A DNA stretch of 64,000 bases from Bacillus sp. DNRA2 (GTDB lineage: Bacteria; Bacillota; Bacilli; Bacillales; Cytobacillaceae), in contig NZ_JABAIT010000005.1 of the NCBI RefSeq assembly GCF_012843265.1, forward strand, positions 62,001-126,000, in the 5' to 3' direction. Below are positions 18,750-26,920 of the stretch, in pieces. Numbering within the stretch: position 1 is the first letter of the stretch; the number at the start of each line of letters is the position of its first letter. Below the pieces are notes generated by a model. The model had not been told where the DNA came from and made no database searches. It worked only from the letters and a program-made list of their open reading frames with translations. The position numbers and the translations under genes were made by a program.

Positions 18750-18793
18750 ACTGTCTTGACACATATCTTTACACAGAATTAATATTATGACAA
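18750..18793. promoter_or_regulatory. Divergent nadB / nifS promoter region with probable NiaR (YrxA) operator
   Basis: TGTCTTGACACA at 18752-18763 matches the core of the GTGTCTTGACAC palindrome that I recall for the NAD repressor NiaR/YrxA. On the plus strand the TTGACA at 18756-18761 doubles as a -35 box, with TAATAT at 18780-18785 (18-nt spacer) for nifS. On the minus strand TTGTCA (18788-18793) with a TAAAGA-like -10 16 nt on could drive nadB. Repressor binding would thus block the -35 of nifS and lie just past the -10 of nadB. The NiaR gene is not in the window. Confidence 0.6.
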
Positions 18794-18832
18794 GTATTTT
18801 TTTCGAATTTTGCTGTAATATGGAGGGAAAAT

Positions 18833-19963
18833 ATGAAATATCTTGATTATGCAGCGACCAGTCCCCTTGATGAAGAGGCAGCAAAAACATATGTTAAAAT
18901 TGCCACCGAATACTTCGGCAATGCAAACAGCCTACATGACATTGGCGAAGACGCGCGAATATTACTAGAGAACTGTCGACTTGAATTTTCACAAATGCTT
19001 GGAGTTACCAGTGAAGGTATTTATTTTACTAGCGGTGGCTCCGAAAGTAATTTCCTTGCAATCGAAGCGTTGCTTTCGGCTGCTTTAAAGCCTGGAAAAC
19101 ATATTATTACTTCACTAGCAGAGCACTCTTCTATTCAAAATCACCTCGAGAGGTTAAAGACAGAAGGGTATCTGGTCACAAGCCTGCCTTTTAATGAAAA
19201 AGGACTCATTGATCTTGACGTGTTTAAAGAAGCGCTTCGCGAAGATACCGTCCTTGCTATCATACAGCATGGCAATTCAGAAATTGGCACTGTCCAGCCG
19301 ATTCGTGAGATTGGAGAACTGTGCCAGTCAGAACATATTCTACTTCATTCAGACTGTGTTCAAACCTTTGGAAAGCTCGATATGAAACAAATTTCTCAAT
19401 ATATCGACAGCTTGTCTATTTCCGGACATAAATTTTATGGTCCAAAGGGAACGGGTCTAGCTTATGTTCGCCCACAGCTTAATATCAAACCTTTTTTCCA
19501 AAATACCACCCACGAAAAGGGCTTTCGCCCTGGTACAGTAAATATACCTGGTATCGCAGCCATGACGGTTGCAGCGAAAAAAGCTGTTGATTTAATGGAT
19601 CAATTCCAACTAAATGGCCATCTGCTAAGGGCAAGCTTTCTAGAAGCGCTTCAAACGATAAAGGATCATATTACGATTTATGGAAGTGAAGGTCATCAGC
19701 AATTACCTCATATTATCGGCATGAGTTTGGATGGAATTGAAGGTCAATGGGTGCTTTTAGAAGCCAATCGGTACGGCTTTGCGATTTCTACAGGAAGTGC
19801 GTGCCATACAGGTCTTCTTACCCCGGCACAGGCAATGATTGCTTTAGATATTACGGGGAAAAAAGCAAAAGAATATTTCCGGATTTCATTTGGTCGTCAT
19901 ACTAGTAAAGCAGATATGCAAAGCTTTGCAGAATTATTAATTAATATTTTATTCGAAAAATAA
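18833..19963 (+). CDS. nifS: NifS-like cysteine desulfurase (NAD-linked)
   Basis: A 376-residue PLP enzyme of aminotransferase class V. It begins YLDYAATSPLDEEA, carries the PLP lysine in SISGHKFYGPKGTG (near residue 201) and the catalytic Cys loop ISTGSACHTGLL (near residue 325). It liberates sulfur from cysteine, and divergent pairing with nadB-nadC-nadA, as in B. subtilis, suggests it supplies sulfur for the iron-sulfur cluster of NadA. GGAGGG precedes the ATG. It shares the NiaR-type control region with the operon and is followed by a terminator. Confidence 0.9.
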   Translation: MKYLDYAATSPLDEEAAKTYVKIATEYFGNANSLHDIGEDARILLENCRLEFSQMLGVTSEGIYFTSGGSESNFLAIEALLSAALKPGKHIITSLAEHSSIQNHLERLKTEGYLVTSLPFNEKGLIDLDVFKEALREDTVLAIIQHGNSEIGTVQPIREIGELCQSEHILLHSDCVQTFGKLDMKQISQYIDSLSISGHKFYGPKGTGLAYVRPQLNIKPFFQNTTHEKGFRPGTVNIPGIAAMTVAAKKAVDLMDQFQLNGHLLRASFLEALQTIKDHITIYGSEGHQQLPHIIGMSLDGIEGQWVLLEANRYGFAISTGSACHTGLLTPAQAMIALDITGKKAKEYFRISFGRHTSKADMQSFAELLINILFEK

Positions 19964-19996
19964 ACGAATTGAATTCATCTACTAATGATTATTCTT

Positions 19997-20047
19997 AAAA
20001 CAGTCCGAGGCCATGCCTGTGAGCCTGAAAGCCTTTGGACTGTTTTT
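19997..20047 (+). terminator. Rho-independent terminator, nifS
   Basis: AAAACAGTCC paired with GGACTGTTTT, with inner GAGGC/GCCTTT pairing and a T run. Confidence 0.8.
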
Positions 20048-20156
20048 CTCTTTTATCTGCAAATTACACGCTTTTAAACCGTTATTTTCTTCCTTAACCC
20101 ACAAAGTTTGAAGATAATTTGTTGAAAAATGAAGAAAATATTTTAAAAATTCTAAA

Positions 20157-20185
20157 TTTACAAAATAATCTAATAAGTTTATAAT
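20157..20185 (+). promoter_or_regulatory. Sigma-A promoter of the DUF485-symporter operon
   Basis: TTTACA at 20157-20162, a 17-nt spacer, and a perfect TATAAT at 20180-20185, 54 bp before the first start codon. Confidence 0.75.
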
Positions 20186-20238
20186 GAAAACTGTGATTGA
20201 CGGCTGGCCGCTTCAAATCAATGTTAAGGGGGATTTTT

Positions 20239-20580
20239 ATGGGAGTTAATGAAAAGGCTTTCAAAAGGGAATTGGAACAACCGGTAGAATTAGACTACTC
20301 GAAAATTGTACAAACTGCATCTTTCAAGAAATTACTAGCAGCAAAACGCAACTTCATCATACCACTGTCATTGTTCTTCCTAATGTTTTATTTTGCCTTG
20401 CCACTAATGACAGCTTACTCTGACTCGTTAAATAAGATGGCATATGGTGATATCAGTTGGGCATGGGTGTTCGCTGCAGCACAATTCATCATGACTTGGG
20501 TTTTATGCGGCGTCTATTCTAGCAAGGCAAGAAAATTTGATGCAGCTGTTGAGGACATTATCGAAGAATCTAAGAACTAA
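20239..20580 (+). CDS. DUF485 membrane protein
   Basis: A 113-residue protein with two membrane segments (FIIPLSLFFLMFYFALPLM and WAWVFAAAQFIMTWVLCGVY) and charged ends, the DUF485 pattern. Proteins of this family are encoded next to acetate/solute symporters (YjcH beside ActP in E. coli; YwcB beside YwcA in B. subtilis) and are thought to assist them. ATG at 20239 has AAGGGGG upstream. It is 12 bp before the symporter gene, which confirms the pairing. Confidence 0.85.
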   Translation: MGVNEKAFKRELEQPVELDYSKIVQTASFKKLLAAKRNFIIPLSLFFLMFYFALPLMTAYSDSLNKMAYGDISWAWVFAAAQFIMTWVLCGVYSSKARKFDAAVEDIIEESKN

Positions 20581-20592
20581 GGGGGAAAACAC

Positions 20593-22134
20593 TTGAACAC
20601 ACTCGCATTTATACTATTTCTAGGCATCGTTGGTTTAACACTAGTAATCACTTACTTCGCTTCGAAGAAAACAAAAACTACCAGTGATTTTTATACTGCT
20701 GATGGTAGTTTAACAGGCTGGCAAAATGGGATGGCCATTGCCGGAGATTACATGTCTGCAGCGTCCTTCCTAGGAATTGCCGGGATGATTGCCCTAAATG
20801 GGTTTGACGGTTTCTTCTATAGTATAGGGTTCCTAGTAGCCTATCTAGTAGTATTGTATATTGTAGCTGAGCCACTTCGAAATCTTGGAAAATACACATT
20901 GGCGGATATGATTGCTGCACGTTTTGATGACAAAAAGGTTCGTGGTGTGGCAGCATTAAACACAATGACGATTTCAATTTTTTACATGATCGCTCAGCTT
21001 GTTGGTGCGGGTGGATTAATTAAGCTTTTACTCGGAATCGATTATATCTACTCTGTCCTTATTGTAGGTACTTTGATGACTGTCTACGTTGTATTCGGTG
21101 GTATGACTGCAACTAGCTGGGTGCAAATTGTTAAAGCTATATTATTAATGATTGGTACATTCATTATCTCCCTAATCGTATTCTCGAAATTTGATTTTAG
21201 CGTAATGAAAATGTTTGCTGAAATGAAAGCGGCTACACCTTTAGAAGGATCTTTCTTAAACCCAGGCAACAAGTTCAAAAACCCTCTTGACACGATTTCG
21301 CTTAACTTAGCACTTGTGTTAGGTACAGCAGGTTTACCACATATTTTAATTCGTTTCTTTACGGTTAAGGATGCAGTTACAGCTCGTAAATCCGTTGTAT
21401 ACGCAACTTGGATTATCGGTATCTTCTATGTTATGACAATCTTCCTTGGCTTTGGAGCTGCTGCATTTGTGGGCTTTGATACGATTATCGCCGCTGATGC
21501 TGGTGGAAACATGGCAGCACCTTTACTTGCCAAAGCATTAGGCGGAGATTTCTTATTCGCCTTTGTATCAGCTGTTGCCTTTGCAACGATATTAGCAGTT
21601 GTAGCAGGATTAGTTTTAACTGCTGCATCCGCATTTGCTCACGATTTCTACAGCCATATTATTCGTCGTGGTAAAGCTACGGAAAAAGAACAAATTGTTG
21701 CTGCACGTTGGGCATCAGTCGGTGTTGCGATATTATCAATCATCCTTGCACTTTTCGCACAAAAAATGAATGTTGCTTTCCTAGTTGCCCTAGCTTTCGC
21801 TGTTGCAGCAAGTGCAAACCTTCCAATTATATTATTAACAATTTTCTGGAAACGCTTTAATACTACTGGAGCAATCACAGGAATGTTAGTCGGATTATTT
21901 ACAGCACTTGCACTCGTTGGGGTTAGCCCGAACGTTTGGTCACCTGAGGTTGGTAAAGCCATCTTTGTCGGAGATCCACTAATTAGCTTAACAAATCCAG
22001 GTATTATCTCAATTCCAGTTGGATTTATTGCAGCAATTGTCGGAACTTTAGTATCATCGAAAAAATCTGATGCGAAGAAGTTTGACGAAATTGTGGTTAA
22101 AGCAAACACAGGAATTCAAAACATTAACTCTTAA
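20593..22134 (+). CDS. Sodium:solute symporter, ActP/YwcA-like (acetate or short monocarboxylate)
   Basis: A 513-residue SSS-family transporter with about 13 membrane helices. Family features: SDFYTADGSLTGWQNGMAIAGDYMSAASFLG at the N-terminus (listed in parts: DFYTADGSLTG and GDYMSAASFLG), GGMTATSWVQIVKA, and PHILIRFFTVKDA. The closest relatives are ActP/MctC-type carriers that import acetate, propionate or pyruvate with a cation; the exact substrate is not decided by sequence. A TTG start at 20593 follows GGGGG by 7 nt. It is co-transcribed with the DUF485 gene and followed by a strong terminator. Confidence 0.85.
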   Translation: MNTLAFILFLGIVGLTLVITYFASKKTKTTSDFYTADGSLTGWQNGMAIAGDYMSAASFLGIAGMIALNGFDGFFYSIGFLVAYLVVLYIVAEPLRNLGKYTLADMIAARFDDKKVRGVAALNTMTISIFYMIAQLVGAGGLIKLLLGIDYIYSVLIVGTLMTVYVVFGGMTATSWVQIVKAILLMIGTFIISLIVFSKFDFSVMKMFAEMKAATPLEGSFLNPGNKFKNPLDTISLNLALVLGTAGLPHILIRFFTVKDAVTARKSVVYATWIIGIFYVMTIFLGFGAAAFVGFDTIIAADAGGNMAAPLLAKALGGDFLFAFVSAVAFATILAVVAGLVLTAASAFAHDFYSHIIRRGKATEKEQIVAARWASVGVAILSIILALFAQKMNVAFLVALAFAVAASANLPIILLTIFWKRFNTTGAITGMLVGLFTALALVGVSPNVWSPEVGKAIFVGDPLISLTNPGIISIPVGFIAAIVGTLVSSKKSDAKKFDEIVVKANTGIQNINS

Positions 22135-22189
22135 AAAACCACTCTTTAACAATTGTTTTTCATTATTGTATTACACACCTCTACCGAAA

Positions 22190-22226
22190 ATACCAATGAG
22201 ATTCGTCTCATTGGTACTTTTTTTTT
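22190..22226 (+). terminator. Rho-independent terminator of the symporter operon
   Basis: TACCAATGAG / CTCATTGGTA stem with a 6-nt loop, then a run of nine T. Confidence 0.95.
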
Positions 22227-22250
22227 ATATTGAATTTTTTGTTAGAGGAA

Positions 22251-22925
22251 TCAAGGAATATGGACTGTTTTCAGATGGATAAGCTTCCAAAAGAAGGTAT
22301 GTCCGCCTGCTGTTGTCAAATTAACAATATTATTTTTGACACTATTGACCAAACCAACCTTATTCGGGTTATCCCCTAAATCAAATACAAGGAGCTTGCC
22401 TTCATATTTTTTTAATTGTTCTTCAAAAGAGCGAGATAAGGGAATGTTGGAAGGAACCACTGGTAAAACTGTATTGCTTAACGTGTATGGAGTAAGTGTA
22501 CTCGAGTATGGGATCAGCCATTTCAAATGTTGCATTGAAATAAAGATTGTCTTATAAACAGGCGAATAAAAAACAATATAATCATTTAATACGCTAGTAA
22601 TATAGCCATGAATGGAGCGATTTCCCGTAACAAAAACCTCTAAAAATTGTCCTTTTGCATTGTTCAATATTTTCCGGTACGAAATGGACTCCTCGTCATT
22701 TTGAAAGGGCATTTTATTCGTAGGCTTTTCTATACTTTCTTCATTCGACTTAATGGTTCGTTCACTAATATTATGAAGGTGCATTAATGGAATGTATAAA
22801 TACTCTTCACCATCGAAAAGGACTAATATATCCAATCCTGCATCAATAAGCAATCCTGTAAAAAAAGTTTTTCCTGAGATTTCAATTTCTACTTCTTTTC
22901 CTAAAAGTTGCTTTATACCCGTCAT
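22251..22925 (-). CDS. CotB-like / DUF2642-type spore coat protein
   Basis: A 224-residue protein made of three repeats of a small beta-barrel-like unit: residues 1-55 (LLGKEVEIEISG, then YLYIPLMHLHNI), about 85-140 (QFLEVFVTGNRSIHGYI, then IFISMQHLKWL) and about 168-224 (KLLVFDLGDNPNKVGLV, then FFWKLIHLKTVHI). Each ends with a strand plus H-L-x-x-I, the pattern also seen in CotB next door (QAKHVKSIS, NVYHVKSIS). I infer an outer coat component or assembly partner. GGAGGAG lies 6 nt before the ATG. It lies downstream of cotB and is separated by a hairpin. No function has been shown that I know of. Confidence 0.65.
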   Translation of the reverse strand: MTGIKQLLGKEVEIEISGKTFFTGLLIDAGLDILVLFDGEEYLYIPLMHLHNISERTIKSNEESIEKPTNKMPFQNDEESISYRKILNNAKGQFLEVFVTGNRSIHGYITSVLNDYIVFYSPVYKTIFISMQHLKWLIPYSSTLTPYTLSNTVLPVVPSNIPLSRSFEEQLKKYEGKLLVFDLGDNPNKVGLVNSVKNNIVNLTTAGGHTFFWKLIHLKTVHIP

Positions 22926-22958
22926 CGTTTCTCCTCCTCTCCTTACGGGTATTTAGAT

Positions 22959-22997
22959 AAAATGGTGCATCAGTAATTTGTACTAATGCACCATTTT
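22959..22997 (-). terminator. Hairpin after cotB
   Basis: AAAATGGTGCAT paired with ATGCACCATTTT plus inner AGTA/TACT. On the minus strand the tail is only moderately T-rich, so some read-through into the next coat gene is possible. Confidence 0.75.
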
Positions 22998-23036
22998 GTG
23001 TGGCAATATTGGAGTAATGAAACATCAGCCTGGTAA

Positions 23037-24116
23037 TTAATGTTTGCCCTTCCATACATAGTCAATTGTTTTAACGACTTTTTCACGTCGATAATCTGAG
23101 CTGCTGGATTTTCTTGAAGATGATGAGGATGAGGATTTTTTGTATTCTTTTTCACTCTTGCTACTGTTTTTATCATTGCTGTCTGAAGAGCTATTTTGGA
23201 CATTTGAGTTTTGATTTTGATTTTGATTTTGATTGTTGTTGTTTTGGCTATTGTCACTTGAATCATCTGAGTTGTTGTTTGAGCTTAATGCACCCTTTGG
23301 TCCAGAGCTAATGCTTCGAATGTGATATGGGTGAATTCTTAATACTTCTTGGTTGCTAACAAGTGTATAGTGGCCGCCAGCATTTTCTACAAGGACACCT
23401 TCCATTGCTTCAGGGCCGCCTCGATTAATCGAAACCCATTTGTGAGCCATATGCTGGAATACATTGTGAAAGTCTGATGCTTCGACAATCTCAGGATATG
23501 TTTCTGAATTTTGAGTCACATAACGATTATTTTGATTGTTATTGTTATTGTTGTTGTTGTTGTTGTTGTTATCATCGTCCTCGTATTTGCTTATGCTTTT
23601 TACGTGATACACGTTAAAATAGACGATTCCATCATCCTCAGTGTATAACACGATGAAATCTTCCGCGACCCCAAGTAATGTTCCATATTTTGATTCTGGT
23701 CCACCTTGGTTAATTTGAATCGTTTGATTCTCAAAGTTATTGATTAATTCTAGGAAATCATCTGCCTCGAAAAATTCAATATCTTCATCACTTACTTGAG
23801 TTGTTTGCGTTGAGTTGGTTTTGGAATCCTCACTAATACTCTTTACGTGTTTTGCTTGATAATAGATGACAGTATTGTTGTTATCATTGTTATTGTTATT
23901 GTTGTTATTGTTGTTGTTGTTATTTTGATTATTATTGTTATTATTATTGTTGTCATTGCTATCATTGTCATCTTGCGCATATAGAGTTATATAGTCGGTT
24001 TTAACATCCAATAACATACCAGTTTTAGATTCTGGGCCACCTCGGTAAATAGTCACGATTTTTCCTTTTAATGACTCAAGAAACGCGTGATATGATTCAG
24101 CAAGGTCATTGTTCAT
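23037..24116 (-). CDS. cotB: Spore coat protein CotB
   Basis: A 359-residue outer spore-coat protein aligned by eye with B. subtilis CotB. Three copies of a domain with GGPES/GGPEA are visible: KIVTIYRGGPESKTG, QTIQINQGGPESKYG and KWVSINRGGPEAMEG, each followed by a strand ending H-V-K-S-I-S or H-I-R-S-I-S. The C-terminus is a Ser/Lys-rich tail, then VKTIDYVWKGKH, as in CotB. ATG at 24116 has AAGGAGG upstream. Unlike B. subtilis CotB as I recall it, long Asn runs are inserted within the first domain and after the second. The Ser-rich tail is the likely target of the CotH kinase encoded just upstream. Confidence 0.93.
   Translation of the reverse strand: MNNDLAESYHAFLESLKGKIVTIYRGGPESKTGMLLDVKTDYITLYAQDDNDSNDNNNNNNNNQNNNNNNNNNNNNNDNNNTVIYYQAKHVKSISEDSKTNSTQTTQVSDEDIEFFEADDFLELINNFENQTIQINQGGPESKYGTLLGVAEDFIVLYTEDDGIVYFNVYHVKSISKYEDDDNNNNNNNNNNNNQNNRYVTQNSETYPEIVEASDFHNVFQHMAHKWVSINRGGPEAMEGVLVENAGGHYTLVSNQEVLRIHPYHIRSISSGPKGALSSNNNSDDSSDNSQNNNNQNQNQNQNSNVQNSSSDSNDKNSSKSEKEYKKSSSSSSSRKSSSSDYRREKVVKTIDYVWKGKH
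23526..23570. repeat. Asn-codon microsatellite in cotB, tract 1
   Basis: A run of GTT/ATT trinucleotides (AAC/AAT on the coding strand) encoding about 15 residues, nearly all Asn, after the second CotB domain. Confidence 0.85.
23873..23967. repeat. Asn-codon microsatellite in cotB, tract 2
   Basis: A longer run of AAC/AAT codons encoding about 30 Asn with a few Gln/Asp, inserted inside the first CotB domain between two predicted strands (YITLYAQD and VIYYQAKHV). Such trinucleotide tracts are prone to slippage. Confidence 0.85.
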
Positions 24117-24239
24117 AATTATCCTCCTTGTCATATATCCATAATGGTTATTTATAATGCATATATTACGTATCAACGGCAACTATTGACCTAGTAAACA
24201 TGCCTAATTATAAAAAAAAATACATTCACATTTTTAAAA

Positions 24240-25346
24240 CTAATCTAATAATATTAATTTACTTTTTATATATTTTGTCCGTGCTTGGATATATTGCGAA
24301 ATAAATTCCGGTTCCTGTTCAAATTGAACTATTTTTTCTTTTTCATACGGGTCTAACAGTAAATATGGTCGGATGTCACTGACAAGTCGATCGATTTTTT
24401 TGTTCATATATTCTGTTGTAAATTGATGCAACATAATTTGTTCCAAAAGCGACTTATACTTTTTTCGATACCTTGGAACATCAAGAATGCGTGCTGTTAG
24501 AGTATTAAACCCTTCTATCCTCACGTAATCCTCATTCATATATCGCCCATTCACATCCCTCCCCCAGGTCGCATCATAATCCCATGGAATGATTTCAAAT
24601 TGACCAGTGTCTCCATTTCTGTATAACGCATAGTTGTGGACAAAGCCGTCATAATTCTGGGTAAAGACAACACCAGCCAGCCAGCGTAAGTATTTATCTA
24701 CATGGATATATTTTTCGATTTCAGTCTCAAATTCTGCCCTAAGCATGGTATTGACATTAAGGATCATTTCCTGCAAAAAATAGTTGTCTTGTTCGGTTCC
24801 AATTTTTCTTTCGTAACCCAAATCCAGGGATTTTTTCACTTCCTTATCCAAATCACTCATTAACGAGAAATTGGCATCCCCATCAACCGCATAATAAATG
24901 GCACCCTTTGGCATTTGCCTTACTGACAAAAAGTACTCATCTACTGATTCCAATTCAAGGTAAATCCCTTCATTTTTTCCGTTAATTTTCAAAAACACAT
25001 GTCTGGATTGTGGAGATAGTACTCCAATATCTGAAAAAAAATCCAATGATAACTTGTTTCTTATTAATGACGGATCCTTGTATTCTGCATTCAGGTGAAG
25101 CTCCTTAGCATTTCTGTATAAGGTCGGTTTAAAAAAACTAATATGATAGGATTTTTTCTTAGCTTTCCGTATATGGGAACCGCGATAAGCAAGGTCGACA
25201 TTAAGCTTTCGCTTCCCTATCATTAATTTTGCTGGAACAGGGTCATCACACCATATATCTCTTTTTAATTCAAATAAATCTAAAGGATGAATATAGAGCT
25301 GATAAATCGGAAGGTTTTTTTGAAAATTCTTTTCCAATTTCATCAT
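24240..25346 (-). CDS. cotH: Spore coat kinase CotH
   Basis: A 368-residue atypical protein kinase of the CotH family. Visible signatures: [20 protein letters not shown] at 52-71, [14 protein letters not shown] with D233, and [12 protein letters not shown] with D256 and D258. These two Asp positions match the catalytic and metal-binding Asp reported for B. subtilis CotH (D228 and D251 from memory) with a constant offset. The enzyme phosphorylates Ser residues of CotB and CotG during coat assembly. The start has only a weak ribosome binding site; the second ATG at 25343 is possible. It is upstream of cotB on the same strand and divergent from cotG, the B. subtilis arrangement. Confidence 0.92.
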   Translation of the reverse strand: MMKLEKNFQKNLPIYQLYIHPLDLFELKRDIWCDDPVPAKLMIGKRKLNVDLAYRGSHIRKAKKKSYHISFFKPTLYRNAKELHLNAEYKDPSLIRNKLSLDFFSDIGVLSPQSRHVFLKINGKNEGIYLELESVDEYFLSVRQMPKGAIYYAVDGDANFSLMSDLDKEVKKSLDLGYERKIGTEQDNYFLQEMILNVNTMLRAEFETEIEKYIHVDKYLRWLAGVVFTQNYDGFVHNYALYRNGDTGQFEIIPWDYDATWGRDVNGRYMNEDYVRIEGFNTLTARILDVPRYRKKYKSLLEQIMLHQFTTEYMNKKIDRLVSDIRPYLLLDPYEKEKIVQFEQEPEFISQYIQARTKYIKSKLILLD

Positions 25347-25556
25347 CCATTCTTTTTTATCTATACCTATGTATCTTGCTGATAAATGACACTATTAGGA
25401 TTCATCATTTTTTTCATTATCTAAACGAATGACTCAGGCAATTTAGTTTATGTGGCGTAGGCTATATAAGAAAAGAACTAGATGGTGTTTTTTTGTAATC
25501 CAATTAGGATGATTTAGTTCCTTTTCAATAGACAATAAGATAAGGAGGTTTCTTTA

Positions 25557-26822
25557 GTGGGATTTTTCTCATGGGATGAAATTCTTAGAGCAGCTGAAGG
25601 AGCAAACAAAAGGGGATTAAGAGATTTTATGTTCCAAGACCCTAATGCAAAGGGTCGGACTAGAAAACATGAAACAGTTGATGTAGATACAGAGGACGAG
25701 GTCCTAGTTCAACAAATGGCAATGGATGATAAACGCTCAAGTAGTAGTTCTTCATCTAGTACAAGACGAAGCTCAAGACGAAGTACGCGAAGAAGTACGA
25801 AGCGTAGTACACGCAGAAGTAATAAACGTAGCACCCGCAGAAGTTCTTCTCGGAGCACTAGACGTTCGACTTCAAGTAGTAGCAGTTCTCGTCATACACG
25901 ACGGAGTACACGCAGAAGTTCTCGTCACAGTTCGCGCAGAAGCTCTCGCCGTAGTACCCGTCGGTCTTCTTCTTCTCGCTCCACTCGGAGAAGTACAAGA
26001 AGAAGTTCTCGTCACAGTTCGCGCAGAAGCTCTCGCCGTAGTACTCGTCGGTCTTCTTCTTCTCGCTCCACTCGGAGAAGTACAAGAAGAAGTTCTCGCC
26101 GCAGTTCACACAGAAGCTCTCGCCGTAGTACTCGTCGGTCTTCTTCTTCTTGCTCCACTCGGAGAAGTACAAGAAGAAGTTCTCGCCGCAGTTCACGCAG
26201 AAGCTCTCGCCGTAGTACTCGTCGGTCTTCATCTTCTTGTTCCACTCGGAGAAGTACAAGAAGAAGTTCTCGTCGTAGTTCGCGCAGAAGCTCTCGCCGT
26301 AGTACTCGTCGTTCTTCATCTTCTTGCTCCACTCGAAGAAGTACAAGAAGAAGTTCTCGTCGTAGTTCGCGCAGAAGCTCTCGCCGCAGCACTCGTCGGT
26401 CTTCTTCTTCTTGCTCTACTCGAAGAAGTACAAGAAGAAGTTCTCGTCGTAGTTCGCGCAGAAGCTCTCGCCGCAGCACTCGTCGGTCTTCTTCTTCTTG
26501 CTCCACTCGAAGAAGTACAAGAAGAAGTTCTCGTCGTAGTTCGCGCAGAAGCTCTCGCCGCAGTACTCGTCGTTCTTCATCTTCTTGCTCCACTCGAAGA
26601 AGTACAAGAAGAAGTTCTCGTCGTAGTTCGCGCAGAAGCTCTCGCCGTAGTTCACGAAGGAGTAGAAGAAGCACGAGATATTCTTCTAGATGTCGTTCAA
26701 AGAGCTCATGCTGCAAATCAAAATGTTCCTCAAAAAGCAAAAATGAAACTTATTACAAATATCATAAACGATACTGGAAAGATCAAAATATGTGGGCGTT
26801 AAGATTGAGTAATGAGGACTAG
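25557..26822 (+). CDS. cotG: CotG-like spore coat protein with Ser/Arg tandem repeats
   Basis: A 421-residue, extremely Ser/Arg-rich protein. The N-terminus (DEILRAAEGANKRGLRDFMFQ, listed as its first 20 residues plus Q) keeps the CotG pattern of a short helix then G-L-x-D-x-x-x-Q-x-P; the C-terminus YKYHKRYWKDQNMWAL matches the CotG end (YWKDGNCW in B. subtilis, from memory). Between them are RRSS/RRST tetrads in 29-residue repeats with one Cys per copy in the last six. B. subtilis CotG uses Lys/Ser/Tyr-rich repeats and is about 195 residues, so this is longer and Arg-based. The start is GTG with AAGGAGG upstream. Its Ser residues are plausible CotH substrates. Upstream, TATGTGGCGTAGGC contains GerE-like TAGGC, only suggestive. 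Confidence 0.85.
   Translation: MGFFSWDEILRAAEGANKRGLRDFMFQDPNAKGRTRKHETVDVDTEDEVLVQQMAMDDKRSSSSSSSSTRRSSRRSTRRSTKRSTRRSNKRSTRRSSSRSTRRSTSSSSSSRHTRRSTRRSSRHSSRRSSRRSTRRSSSSRSTRRSTRRSSRHSSRRSSRRSTRRSSSSRSTRRSTRRSSRRSSHRSSRRSTRRSSSSCSTRRSTRRSSRRSSRRSSRRSTRRSSSSCSTRRSTRRSSRRSSRRSSRRSTRRSSSSCSTRRSTRRSSRRSSRRSSRRSTRRSSSSCSTRRSTRRSSRRSSRRSSRRSTRRSSSSCSTRRSTRRSSRRSSRRSSRRSTRRSSSSCSTRRSTRRSSRRSSRRSSRRSSRRSRRSTRYSSRCRSKSSCCKSKCSSKSKNETYYKYHKRYWKDQNMWALRLSNED
25962..26657 (+). repeat. Eight tandem 87-bp repeats in cotG
   Basis: Eight head-to-tail copies with starts exactly 87 bp apart (25962, 26049, 26136, 26223, 26310, 26397, 26484, 26571). Each encodes RSSSS(R/C)ST followed by RRST/RRSS tetrads. A more diverged copy precedes at about 25876. 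The later copies are nearly identical, implying recent expansion. Confidence 0.95.
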
Positions 26823-26860
26823 TAAAGTAGCAGCAGTGACAAAGACTATTAATCATAAAG

Positions 26861-26890
26861 AAACCACCCGTTAAATCTCGGGTGGTTTTT
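26861..26890 (+). terminator. Rho-independent terminator, cotG
   Basis: AAACCACCCG paired with CGGGTGGTTT, 8-nt loop, T run. Confidence 0.9.
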
Positions 26891-26920
26891 ATTGGGGCAT
26901 AGGGTTCGTTCATTTCAGAC

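Noticed and set aside
21648-22109. A 153-codon minus-strand frame in the symporter gene
   Set aside because: Antisense of a strongly recognised membrane transporter.
22970-23266. A 98-codon minus-strand frame at the end of cotB
   Set aside because: Frame-shifted shadow of the Ser/Asn-rich CotB tail.
25858-26740. Long minus-strand frames (162, 242 and 79 codons) across cotG
   Set aside because: Antisense shadows of the repeats with Glu/Leu/Arg or Tyr/Phe/Asn periodicity, no ribosome binding sites and no family similarity.
25726-26802. A 358-codon plus-strand frame inside cotG
   Set aside because: It is a stop-poor shadow of the 87-bp repeat array in another frame (Val/Leu/Ala/Glu repeats); the CotG frame has the start signal and recognisable termini.
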